Origin: Fibrobacter sp. UBA4375
Lineage (GTDB): Bacteria > Fibrobacterota > Fibrobacteria > Fibrobacterales > Fibrobacteraceae
Direction: 5' to 3'
Assembly: GCA_002391195.1 (NCBI GenBank)
Contig: DGRZ01000090.1
Coordinates: forward strand, 1-21,619
DNA length: 21,619 nt
In this document: positions 1-6,934 of the stretch, in pieces
Numbering within the stretch: position 1 is the first letter of the stretch
Layout: the number at the start of each line of letters is the position of its first letter
Translations under genes and position numbers: made by a program
The notes under the pieces: model-generated
The model's database searches: none
The model's input: only the letters and a program-made list of their open reading frames with translations
Told to the model about the DNA's origin: nothing

Positions 1-672
1 ATTGATTGCCGCTAATTGAATAAACATGTATTTATCGGATGTAGTGTCAAAACATATATGATGTAACCGCTGCATTACTTTAATGGCGTATTCAGGCAAG
101 CAACGATCAAGTTCATCGACTACGATAATGACGTTTTCAAATACATCTTTGCTTTCTGACAGGACATTAGTTAATTGTAAAAGATTTTCGCGAACCGCTG
201 CTAAAGCATCTTTTAACGATTGATTCTTGTCAAAATCTTTTGATATAGCAGGAGCTTTGTCTGCGGCTATTGCTTTTTTCCCGGATTTTAAAAATTCGTT
301 AAAACCGATACCGAACTTATTTGTTAAGATAGTCGATATTACTTCGGCGAAAAATTTTAGTGCAATTTGTATTCTGTCTTTTTTATTCTTATCCGGAATA
401 TTTTCTTGCAACTGATTCAGTTTATCAATTATAACGGAGAGTATGGCTACAAGTGGTTCTTCGTAGTATTCGTTTTCCCAACAGTTGTAGTGAATCACCA
501 AATAATTCTTCAACTCGAGTTTTTGCTCAAGTTCTTTCAAAATCCACGATTTGCCACAGCCCCATTTCCCATCAATCGCAAATGAGAAACCTTCGTGTGC
601 ACTGTTTTTTTGCGTGATTATATTGTCAAGTAATGAGACAAACGACCCACGCCCAAGCATATCCTGTTGCAT
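1..672 (-). CDS. KAP-type P-loop NTPase, 3' part outside window
   Basis: The frame is open for exactly 224 codons from an ATG at 672-670 to the window edge, so the C-terminal part is missing. Residues 35-42 read GKWGCGKS, a Walker A motif. Residues 181-190 read VIIVVDELDR, a Walker B strand with paired acidic residues followed by CLPEYAIKVMQRL. This combination is typical of KAP NTPases, a family of membrane-associated P-loop ATPases that includes the phage-exclusion protein PifA. KAP proteins often carry membrane segments inserted in the P-loop domain; I see no convincing one between residues 43 and 180. A weak AAAGG lies about ten bases upstream of the ATG. The gene is AT-rich, unlike the core genes to its right, and diverges from a toxin-antitoxin operon, which suggests an accessory or defence-type setting. 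The family call is firm; the biological role is inference. Confidence 0.85.
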   Translation of the reverse strand, partial: MQQDMLGRGSFVSLLDNIITQKNSAHEGFSFAIDGKWGCGKSWILKELEQKLELKNYLVIHYNCWENEYYEEPLVAILSVIIDKLNQLQENIPDKNKKDRIQIALKFFAEVISTILTNKFGIGFNEFLKSGKKAIAADKAPAISKDFDKNQSLKDALAAVRENLLQLTNVLSESKDVFENVIIVVDELDRCLPEYAIKVMQRLHHICFDTTSDKYMFIQLAAIN

Positions 673-692
673 AATTGTATACCTTTTTTTAT

Positions 693-830
693 TCAATATA
701 GTTTGTTTTTGCAAAGATATTTTGCGTAACGAATGGTCATTTGCGTGAGAGAAGCGCCCAAAAGATTTTGAATAAAATCAATCACCTCTTGACAATCGTC
801 ATCCAGTAATCTATATTTCTTAGTGCTCAA
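693..830 (-). CDS. Possible 45-residue small protein upstream of the KAP gene (weak)
   Basis: A minus-strand frame opens at TTG 830-828 and closes at TGA 695-693, ending 20 bases before the KAP start. Its first half reads STKKYRLLDDDCQEVIDFI, a plausible helical protein sequence, which is why it is listed. Against it, there is no ribosome binding site before the TTG, and the frame overlaps the toxin-antitoxin promoter and operator on the other strand. It could be a small gene co-transcribed with the KAP gene, the tail of a decayed gene, or chance. I do not recognise a family. Confidence 0.2.
   Translation of the reverse strand: MSTKKYRLLDDDCQEVIDFIQNLLGASLTQMTIRYAKYLCKNKLY
789..817 (+). promoter_or_regulatory. 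Sigma70-type promoter of the toxin-antitoxin operon
   Basis: A perfect -35 box TTGACA lies at 789-794 and a TATATT -10 box at 812-817, separated by exactly 17 bases. Transcription would start near 824, just before the palindrome at 828-841. It points toward the antitoxin gene. This is the best promoter match in the window. Confidence 0.7.
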
Positions 831-841
831 GTGTACACTTG
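828..841. promoter_or_regulatory. Palindromic operator candidate for antitoxin autoregulation
   Basis: CAAGTGTACACTTG is a perfect 14-base palindrome. One mismatch further out on each side (827 and 842), two more base pairs (825-826 with 843-844) extend the symmetry. It lies at the predicted transcription start of the toxin-antitoxin promoter. DinJ/RelB-type antitoxins are ribbon-helix-helix proteins that bind palindromes in their own promoter, so autorepression here is a reasonable inference. Confidence 0.6.
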
Positions 842-869
842 TGCGCTTTGGGCGACAAACAAATAAGCC

Positions 870-893
870 CCGCCTTTTTATGCTTGTAGGCGG
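870..893 (+). promoter_or_regulatory. Leader hairpin beside the upstream ribosome binding site
   Basis: CCGCCT at 870-875 pairs perfectly with AGGCGG at 888-893, leaving a 12-base loop. The hairpin abuts GAGAGGAG (893-900), a strong Shine-Dalgarno for the ATG at 906. That ATG opens a 37-codon extension in frame with the antitoxin gene. The stem could affect access to that upstream site. It is not followed by a T-run, so it is not a terminator. Confidence 0.35.
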
Positions 894-1016
894 AGAGGAG
901 TAAAGATGAGTGAAAAAGAATGGTCAAATTCGGCCTCAAATCCGCAAATTAGCGGTCAAATGTATTGCATTTGTATTGAAAATGAATTAGATTTGTATAA
1001 AAACGAGGTAATTCAT

Positions 1017-1292
1017 ATGGCAAATGCAGTTTTACAGACGAGAATAGACAAGGCCACTAAGGATGAGGCCGAGCAGTTGTTTGAATCGCTTGGTCTAGAT
1101 ATCACTACGGCTATTAGACTGTTCTTGAAACAGGCGATTAACCAGCGCTGCATCCCTTTTGATATTGTTCCTCCTCAACGCGAGTTCTCCGATTCGACGT
1201 TAGCCGCCATTGAAGAGGCTAAAAGCCTTGCTAGGAATCCTAGAGCGAAAAGGTATTCTTCTGCAAAGGAACTCCTAGAGGATTGCAAGTAA
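1017..1292 (+). CDS. dinJ: DinJ/RelB-family antitoxin
   Basis: The 91-residue protein begins MANAVLQTRIDKATKDEAEQ, followed by a region matching the LGLD-x-x-TAIRLFLKQ pattern. This is the ribbon-helix-helix N-terminus of RelB/DinJ antitoxins, which bind operator DNA as dimers. The C-terminal half (from about residue 45) would wrap and neutralise the toxin. I chose ATG 1017 because family members start at this position and GAGG at 1005-1008 is well spaced. A second in-frame ATG at 906 also has a strong site (AGGAG at 896-900) and would add 37 residues without family resemblance; it may be a leader-coding extension or an alternative start. The TAA overlaps the toxin ATG (TAATG at 1290-1294), the usual translational coupling of such pairs. 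Regulation probably runs through the palindrome at 828-841. Confidence 0.88.
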   Translation: MANAVLQTRIDKATKDEAEQLFESLGLDITTAIRLFLKQAINQRCIPFDIVPPQREFSDSTLAAIEEAKSLARNPRAKRYSSAKELLEDCK

Positions 1293-1573
1293 TGGTCTAT
1301 GAGCTTATTAAGACTTCTCGCTTTAGGGCTGGCGTAAAGCTTGCGCGAAAGCGAGGGCTAGACATTTCACTTCTGGAAGATGTCATTGAAAAATTGCGGC
1401 TAGATCAACCTCTTGAAGCAAAGCATCATAACCATGAATTGTCGGGGAATTTCAAGGGTGTATGGGAATGCCATATTCAACCGGATTGGCTGTTGCTTTA
1501 CTTGAAGGATAATGGTGTGCTTGTGCTGACTCTGGTCGATACGGGAACGCACAGCGATATCTTTAAGAAATGA
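1292..1573 (+). CDS. yafQ: YafQ-family mRNA interferase toxin
   Basis: A 93-residue RelE-superfamily toxin that starts within the antitoxin stop codon. It aligns with E. coli YafQ, a ribosome-dependent mRNA endonuclease. The catalytic histidines and aspartate appear as H48, H61, D65 and H87, with W66 in the PDW motif and F91 near the end. The core pattern is HELSGNFKG, then ECHIQPDW, then TGTHSDIF. The position of E. coli R83 is D83 here, by my alignment by eye; the other key positions are present. With the adjacent antitoxin it forms a complete type II pair, so activity is likely, although the substitution leaves some doubt. An intrinsic terminator follows at 1625-1653. A TTG start nine bases earlier is possible but would lengthen the overlap. 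Confidence 0.9.
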   Translation: MVYELIKTSRFRAGVKLARKRGLDISLLEDVIEKLRLDQPLEAKHHNHELSGNFKGVWECHIQPDWLLLYLKDNGVLVLTLVDTGTHSDIFKK

Positions 1574-1624
1574 CAGCAATCGCCTTATTAAGTAACACTT
1601 TTAACCCCGTCAGGTGTTATAATG

Positions 1625-1653
1625 GCAAATAGGTCCGCCTATTTGCTATTTTT
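1625..1653 (+). terminator. Intrinsic terminator after the toxin-antitoxin operon
   Basis: GCAAATAGG (1625-1633) pairs with CCTATTTGC (1638-1646) across a TCCG loop. The perfect 9-bp stem is followed by TATTTTT (1647-1653). It ends transcription of the toxin gene and lies only 23 bases before the receptor start at 1677. A TATAAT hexamer at 1618-1623 sits directly before the stem, with no convincing -35 box. Confidence 0.85.
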
Positions 1654-1676
1654 GTCTGAAATTCGAGAATCGTTTG

Positions 1677-4199
1677 TTGAAAGTCTGGTCATACATCGTC
1701 TTTTTGTTGTCTCTGGCGGCCTCTCTTGCTTTTGCGCAAGGGACGGCAGGTTCCGCGCAGTCCGTTCCCGGCTCTGCAACAGCAGACTCTGCAAAGGCCA
1801 CGGGCATCGTCTTCAACGGCGTGGTGCAGGATTCCTCCTTTGCCGTGGGCGAAAAGCTCAACGTTGAAATTCTCGAGTCCGGCGAGGCGCTCCAGACCAC
1901 CGTGGGCACGCCTTTCAGCGTGATTCTCCCCGAAGATACCCTCTGGAATATCTGCGTTACTAACTCCGACACGGCTGGCGCCGAAAAGGAAAAATGCTAC
2001 GAACTCAAGTATGTCGGCGCAGAACGCGCCTTTTCACAGACCCTGGGCGACGGGTTTGCTTTGGGTGATTCTGTTAAGGTTGGTGAGCCTGCCGAACCAA
2101 CCTCAGTTCCGTTATCGGCCCTTCGGCAAGCTCAGGGACCTGATTCTACGCAGTCTAAAGACATGAACGTTGATTCCCTCCTTGCCGCAGGCAACAATGG
2201 CAAGGTCACCGAACTCAAGAAGGTGGTGGTGCAGCTGCGGCGCCGCCCCAAGCGCAGCCCCGGCGAGTCCGTGGTGTCGGCCAAGTCCATCAAGCGCATG
2301 CCGAGCCTCGCCGAGGCCGACGTCATCAAGAGTATCCAGGCCCTCCCGGGAGTGGTCGCCAGTTCCGATTTCAGTTCCAAGATTTACGTTCGAGGCGGCG
2401 CCGCGGACCAGAACCTGTTTCTGTTCGACAACGCCGTGGTCTATTCTCCGGTTCATTTCTTCGGACTATTCAGCACCTTCCTTGTAGAAGGTATCGACGA
2501 TGTGAAGTTCTACAAGAGCGGTTTTCCGGCCCAATACGGCAACCGCCTGAGTTCGGTCTTGAAGATGGACGGCCGTGCAGGCGGACAAGACTCTGTTGAT
2601 GAATGGTTCAGCAAGAGCAGTATCAAGATAAGCACCTTCGCCGCCCAGCTCCATACCGAAGGCCATCAGGGCCCCGCCCGCTGGGTAGTGGCGGGGCGCA
2701 CCACCTACATCGGCTATGTGCTGGACCTGTGCAACGCCATCGGGCTTCTGGACCTTGATCTGGACTATGAGTTTACGGACCTGCAGGGAACGTTCCTGTA
2801 CAATTTGACGGACGATACCCGATTCAAGTTCAGCTTTTATGTAGGCAAGGACGTGCTGGCCTTTGACCCCCTTTACGTGGACTGGGGGAACGTGGCGATT
2901 CCTCTCGGGATTTACCACCGCTTCAACGGCAACTGGGATTACAATTCCACATACGCATTCAGCCGCTTTTACCAGAACATGGAAATATCGGACCTGATGT
3001 CCATCAGCATGAACCTGATGACCTTTTCGGGCAAGCAGTGGCTCAACTACCGCGGCGTCAAGGACCACGTGATAACCGGCGGCTACGAACTGGAATATAC
3101 CTACGACCGCCTGGGTGAACGGGTTTCTGACACCAAACTGGAAGACAAGCAGAGGCCTTTCCACCATGTGGGCTACCTGCAAGATGCCTGGAAGGTTACT
3201 CCCGATTATTTGCTGCAATACGGTGCGCGATTCAACTACCAGACGGCGGCCAAGCATTTTGGCGTAGAACCCAGGGCGTCCTTGACTGTGAACCTGGACG
3301 AAACCAAGACGGTTGAATTTTATGGTGGTTACTATTTGCAATACTTGAATTCCATCATGTTCAGCGATCAGGAAACCTTGAACGAGTTTTACTACCCGGC
3401 CACCACGGACAATTACGGCAAGCAGATGAAACCCGCTTCGTCGTGGCTGTTTGCCACGGAATACAGCCACAGGAATTTGTTCGACGGCTACGACGCCACC
3501 GTCGGGCTCTATTACAAGACCCAGAGTGACCTCAAGACATTTGCCATGGATTCGGACTCCACCGAAGACGACAGCGAGGCCTCTGCCAATTCCCAAAGCA
3601 TGGTCATGGCGGATTATTTCGGCACGGCGTCGGGTTATTCTTTCGGTTACGAGCTCTCGCTCCGCAAGGATAGGGGCTGGTGGTTTGGCGGAATCAACTG
3701 GAGCCAGAGCATAAGCGTTATCCGCTCCGACGACGGAACCAAGGCCTATTACCCCAGCTGGCATCAGCCCTACGCCCTGAAGCTAGACGCGGGCATCAAC
3801 TGGAAAGGCGACGAGGATGCCCTGAAAAAGCACCCGGTCAAGGGCCGCTATTTCCGCTCCTCCATTGCCCTCAAGTATTCCGCGGGCATGCCCATCACGG
3901 GATACAAGGGGTATTTCTATCGGGAAGATTTGGGAAACAGGAATTATTCCGACGACATCGTGGTGGTTCAGGGGAGTCGCAATGCGGAGAGGCAAACCGA
4001 CTACTTCCGCGTAGATGTGAAGGTCATCGATATCGGCCGCGAAAACAAGTGGAACTTCAGCTGGACCATCATCAACCTGACCAACCACGACAACATGTTC
4101 TACTCCTTCTACGACACCCGCGAGAACCCGCCTGAATACAACGAAATCTACCAGTTCCCCTTTTTACCGATTATGCTGAGTTATGAGTATTATTTCTAG
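1677..4199 (+). CDS. TonB-dependent outer-membrane receptor, Bacteroidota-like type
   Basis: An 840-residue receptor starting at TTG 1677 (or TTG 1674); no in-frame ATG occurs until about codon 164, and the signal peptide ending AFA|Q near residue 21 requires an upstream start. GAGAA at 1665-1669 is a weak ribosome site. After a signal peptide come a region of roughly 45-120 that may replace the usual CarboxypepD-like domain, a linker, and a plug domain (about 180-300) with ADVIKSIQALPGV, IYVRGGAADQN, YSPVHFFG and FPAQYGNRLSSVL. This plug pattern is that of Bacteroidota receptors encoded beside DUF4249 lipoproteins. The rest is a beta-barrel ending SYEYYF, an outer-membrane C-terminal signature. 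Substrate unknown. Its energy probably comes from a TonB system such as the one at 8394-13702. A repeat-derived RQAQGP segment interrupts the linker. The stop codon overlaps a heptamer tract. Confidence 0.9.
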   Translation: MKVWSYIVFLLSLAASLAFAQGTAGSAQSVPGSATADSAKATGIVFNGVVQDSSFAVGEKLNVEILESGEALQTTVGTPFSVILPEDTLWNICVTNSDTAGAEKEKCYELKYVGAERAFSQTLGDGFALGDSVKVGEPAEPTSVPLSALRQAQGPDSTQSKDMNVDSLLAAGNNGKVTELKKVVVQLRRRPKRSPGESVVSAKSIKRMPSLAEADVIKSIQALPGVVASSDFSSKIYVRGGAADQNLFLFDNAVVYSPVHFFGLFSTFLVEGIDDVKFYKSGFPAQYGNRLSSVLKMDGRAGGQDSVDEWFSKSSIKISTFAAQLHTEGHQGPARWVVAGRTTYIGYVLDLCNAIGLLDLDLDYEFTDLQGTFLYNLTDDTRFKFSFYVGKDVLAFDPLYVDWGNVAIPLGIYHRFNGNWDYNSTYAFSRFYQNMEISDLMSISMNLMTFSGKQWLNYRGVKDHVITGGYELEYTYDRLGERVSDTKLEDKQRPFHHVGYLQDAWKVTPDYLLQYGARFNYQTAAKHFGVEPRASLTVNLDETKTVEFYGGYYLQYLNSIMFSDQETLNEFYYPATTDNYGKQMKPASSWLFATEYSHRNLFDGYDATVGLYYKTQSDLKTFAMDSDSTEDDSEASANSQSMVMADYFGTASGYSFGYELSLRKDRGWWFGGINWSQSISVIRSDDGTKAYYPSWHQPYALKLDAGINWKGDEDALKKHPVKGRYFRSSIALKYSAGMPITGYKGYFYREDLGNRNYSDDIVVVQGSRNAERQTDYFRVDVKVIDIGRENKWNFSWTIINLTNHDNMFYSFYDTRENPPEYNEIYQFPFLPIMLSYEYYF
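2119..2140. repeat. Dispersed short palindromic-type repeat inside the receptor gene
   Basis: The core CCTTCGGCAAGCTCAGGG encodes LRQAQGP in the receptor frame (SLSLPKGR on the other strand). I recall this core, with small changes, as a short dispersed repeat in many bacterial genomes. It has CCCT/AGGG ends that can pair. It lies in the low-complexity linker before the plug domain, where an in-frame insertion would be tolerated. No second copy was seen in the window. Confidence 0.5.
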
Positions 4200-4226
4200 A
4201 CGAGAGACGAGAGGCGAGAGACGAGA
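4199..4226. repeat. Heptanucleotide tandem repeat, unit GACGAGA x4
   Basis: Units at 4199, 4206, 4213 and 4220; three are GACGAGA and one is GGCGAGA. The first unit includes the G of the receptor's TAG stop. The tract fills the gap between the receptor and the lipoprotein start at 4246. The same unit recurs at 12559 and, inverted, at 12672. Confidence 0.85.
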
Positions 4227-4245
4227 GATAGAATGTAGAACCGTC

Positions 4246-5850
4246 ATGGCGGACCAGATCCGCCATCTGGTTGTTGTTTCTTTGGTGGGTCTTCTCGCTG
4301 CCTGCGGGGATTTTCATGGGCCCTGGGAATACTACCCCCACACCACGGAAATCTATGCAGGCGTTTACACCTACGGATACATTATAGAGGGCGAGTCCTC
4401 GCGAATCTGTTTTTCCAAGATGTATGAACTGGAAGAATCCTCGGCAGAAAACTTCGCGTTCTATGACAGCGCCAAGGTGACCGTCCTCGACACCACGGCA
4501 AAATCCGCTCCCGTGCAGCTTGTCCCCGAAACGGGTAAGCCCAACTGTTTTGTGGCGGATTCGTCGTCGGGGCTTGTGGGCAAGGCGGGCGATTCCTACA
4601 AGATGGAGGCGTTTTTTAAGTGGGACAGTTCCGGCGAAAAGGTTTCTACCACCTATAAGGCTGTTGCTACTATCCCCAAGAAATTCTCTGTCAAGAAGGT
4701 GAAAATCCCCCAGCAAGATGGCAAGACCAAGGATGTGGCCTTGAACGGCAAAGGGTTTGAAACGAAATTCTTGACGTTCCCCAGGGACATGGATATCTAC
4801 AAGTTCTACACCGAGCACGACAAGGATTTGGGCGGTGTGCTGGTGACGCTGACCTACGACAACGTGAACGGTGGCGAATCCATGAACACCACCATCCACA
4901 AGATGCTTTCTAACTTTGCGGACAAGGATTCCGCCGGCTTTGTATTCTCCCTGAGCAATAGCCTTGAAAATACCAAGAGGCTGGGGTACAACGACAATTG
5001 GACCATAGGCGGCTACAACAGCGCCGACACCATTTTCGTGTCGAACCTCTCTTTCCCCATAGGGGAATCGGTGCTCCATTTTTATGCCACCGACAGCGCC
5101 TACATGGATTACGAGGACTATGTTTTGGAAGCTCTGGAAGACCCCCGGGTGGTTCCCGTGTCCAACATCGAAAACGGCATGGGCGTTTTTTCGGGCATGA
5201 AACGGGTGGATATTCCCGTAAAAATCAAGGGCGATGACTACCTGGAATTTGAATACATCAGGAGCGCCTCCTGCAAGCAGGCCGGCGACGACCCCGATGA
5301 CAAGGAGGGCTGGAAAAACAGGGCCTGCAGGCTGTACCAGGATGTCTATTGCTCTGGAATGCCATATGGGGATTCGGCAACCGGCGGCACAGATTTGGTT
5401 ACTGCCAATTCGAAGGCTGGTGCCTATTTTGCGGAAGGCGACTACCTGGTGAACGAGACCTGCTACCCCTCCCTGGTCAAGGCCGCCATGATGCTGGATA
5501 CGACCAAGTGGTCCGTGTTCCTGCCCGATACGATTGATGCCAAGGACAAGTCAAACGCCTACGCCGACGGCCTCAAGCGCTACTGTGTGGCAAACAACTT
5601 CGAAAGCAACAAGATTGCGGACTGTTCAAGCCTCAAGAAGGACTGCCTGGAAAGCACCGAAAAGAACGACTGCCTGGAGTATTTCTGGGAATGGTGCGCC
5701 GACAGGGACTGGGATTACGGGAGATTCCCCCAGTGTAAATCCGCCCTGGTGAGCCGCTACTACATACAAAAACAAAAATCCCCCGTCTTGGCGAGGGAGG
5801 TGAAGCTGATTTGTAAGCAGGACAAGCCTCTGGTTTGCAAAAACTGGTAG
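4246..5850 (+). CDS. DUF4249-like lipoprotein paired with the receptor
   Basis: A 534-residue protein with a lipoprotein signal: a short N-region, hydrophobic stretch VVVSLVGLLAAC, and lipid-modified C20. It is expected at the outer membrane or cell surface. The first 150 residues follow the DUF4249 pattern as I know it: beta-rich segments with AKVTVLD, then VADSSSGLVGKAGDSYKME, then KAVATIPKKF. DUF4249 lipoproteins sit next to TonB-dependent receptors in Bacteroidota and are thought to act as partner proteins; substrate unknown. The C-terminal third is cysteine-rich (about a dozen cysteines after residue 340), which is unusual for the family and suggests disulfides or a lineage-specific domain. 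ATG 4246 was chosen for the signal peptide; no clear ribosome site precedes it. An in-frame ATG at 4183 would read through the heptamer tract and add 21 charged residues, which suits a lipoprotein less. Confidence 0.7.
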   Translation: MADQIRHLVVVSLVGLLAACGDFHGPWEYYPHTTEIYAGVYTYGYIIEGESSRICFSKMYELEESSAENFAFYDSAKVTVLDTTAKSAPVQLVPETGKPNCFVADSSSGLVGKAGDSYKMEAFFKWDSSGEKVSTTYKAVATIPKKFSVKKVKIPQQDGKTKDVALNGKGFETKFLTFPRDMDIYKFYTEHDKDLGGVLVTLTYDNVNGGESMNTTIHKMLSNFADKDSAGFVFSLSNSLENTKRLGYNDNWTIGGYNSADTIFVSNLSFPIGESVLHFYATDSAYMDYEDYVLEALEDPRVVPVSNIENGMGVFSGMKRVDIPVKIKGDDYLEFEYIRSASCKQAGDDPDDKEGWKNRACRLYQDVYCSGMPYGDSATGGTDLVTANSKAGAYFAEGDYLVNETCYPSLVKAAMMLDTTKWSVFLPDTIDAKDKSNAYADGLKRYCVANNFESNKIADCSSLKKDCLESTEKNDCLEYFWEWCADRDWDYGRFPQCKSALVSRYYIQKQKSPVLAREVKLICKQDKPLVCKNW

Positions 5851-5855
5851 GCGGA

Positions 5856-6077
5856 CTACACCAGGTCCCAGCCGCCGAAACCGCGGATGTCGGCGACACC
5901 ACCGGCAAAAGGCGGATAAGCGGGTAGGGCGAGGTCAATGCCGCTGCCTTGTTCACTACGGGGCGCATGCCTAGGCCGAGCAAGGTCGAATAAGGCGACC
6001 TGCCCGCTAGTGAGCTGCACGTCGTTGCCGTCCTTTACGCTGGGGAAGATAAAGTCAAATGCATAATTTTCATTAAA
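5856..6077 (-). pseudogene. Possible C-terminal gene remnant or coding-like repeat
   Basis: Within the 360-base gap between 5850 and 6211, the minus strand holds an open frame of 73 codons ending at TAG 5858-5856. It has no ATG, and a TAA precedes it at 6080-6078. It reads protein-like (FDFIFPSVKDGNDVQLTSGQ, later DLALPAYPPF, ending IRGFGGWDLV). GC content falls sharply beyond about 6060, as if only the 3' end of a gene survives. AGGTCG (5983-5988) and CGACCT (5996-6001) form an inverted repeat inside it. I do not recognise the family. It could be a dispersed intergenic element with a coding-like appearance. The rest of the gap (6078-6210) holds the leader of the next gene, with AGGAGG at 6199-6204. 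Confidence 0.35.
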
Positions 6078-6210
6078 TTAATAACTAATCTTGATTGTTT
6101 GGTGAAAATGGATGGATTGGCTGCATTTTGCCGTATCGAAACGGCTATGAGGGGTGTTCCTTTTTTTGTATCTTGTAAAAAGTTGAGTTTTTAAAAATAG
6201 GAGGTTTCGT

Positions 6211-6912
6211 ATGCAGTCAAGACTCAAAGAAGCCGTTGTGCTCGCCGTCGCCATTCTTGGGCTGGGCGCTTTCCTCTATTGCGCCATGATCCACGTGAAG
6301 GACCGTGACCGCGTAGTGTTTGTGCGGGGGCTTGCCGAGCGTGAAGTTCCAGCCGATTACGTAATTTGGCCCATCGTGTTCAAGGAAGCGGGTAACGACC
6401 TTTCGGCCCTGTACGAGACGGTCCAGGCCAAGACTTTAGCCCTGGAAAAGTTCCTTCAGGATAATGGGGTTGCCAAGGAAGAAATCACCAAAGCATCTCC
6501 CGATATTATGGATACCCAGAGCGAACTGTATACCAGTGAAAAACGCCCCTTCCGCTATGTGGTGACCATGTCGCTTACGGTGGCCTCCAAGAATGTGGAC
6601 AAGGTTCGCGAACTCATGGGCAAGCAGGGCGAGCTCTTGAAACAAGGAATCGCCTTTAGCGAAGGGGATTTCCGTTACCGCAAGATTTACAGCTTTAACG
6701 GGCTCAACGCCATCAAGCCCGAAATGATTGACGAGGCCAACAAGGACGCCCGTGCTGCTGCCGAAAAATTCGCCAAGGATTCCAGGAGCAAGCTGGGTAA
6801 AATCAAGACGGCAACCCAAGGGCTATTTTCTATTGAGGACCGTGACGAAAATACACCCTTTGTCAAGAAGGTTCGTGTGGTCACCAACGTGCAGTATTTC
6901 TTGGAAGACTAG
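6211..6912 (+). CDS. SIMPL-domain (DUF541) membrane-anchored protein
   Basis: A 233-residue protein with one N-terminal membrane segment (about residues 8-27, AVVLAVAILGLGAFLYCAM), then a SIMPL domain, known in bacteria as an oligomerising periplasmic or outer-face domain of uncertain function. Supporting features are the start of the domain (VVFVRGLAEREVPADYVIWP), a middle section with DNGVAKEEIT, the strand FRYVVTMSLTVAS, and the C-terminal helix DEANKDARAAAEKFAKDS followed by KVRVVTNVQYFLE. The length suits the single-domain form. The start is well supported by AGGAGG at 6199-6204, six bases from the ATG. The NUDIX gene follows after 22 bases, so the two are probably co-transcribed, though no functional link is obvious. 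The anchor lacks a clear cleavage site, so I expect it to stay in the inner membrane facing the periplasm. Confidence 0.85.
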   Translation: MQSRLKEAVVLAVAILGLGAFLYCAMIHVKDRDRVVFVRGLAEREVPADYVIWPIVFKEAGNDLSALYETVQAKTLALEKFLQDNGVAKEEITKASPDIMDTQSELYTSEKRPFRYVVTMSLTVASKNVDKVRELMGKQGELLKQGIAFSEGDFRYRKIYSFNGLNAIKPEMIDEANKDARAAAEKFAKDSRSKLGKIKTATQGLFSIEDRDENTPFVKKVRVVTNVQYFLED

Positions 6913-6934
6913 TCGCTAACGGCGTGATTGAAAA

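Noticed and set aside
906..1016. A separate leader-peptide gene before the antitoxin
   Set aside because: The frame continues without a stop into the antitoxin, so it is an N-terminal extension or alternative start, not a separate gene.
2466..3764. Minus-strand open frame of 432 codons inside the receptor gene
   Set aside because: It is a shadow of GC-rich codon usage in the receptor; its composition is low-information and it has no family motif, while the plus strand has a clear signal peptide, plug and barrel.
6130..6167. GCCGT/ACGGC hairpin (6130-6145) followed later by seven T's, as a terminator
   Set aside because: The stem has only five pairs, and the T-run at 6161-6167 is 15 bases away, too far for intrinsic termination.
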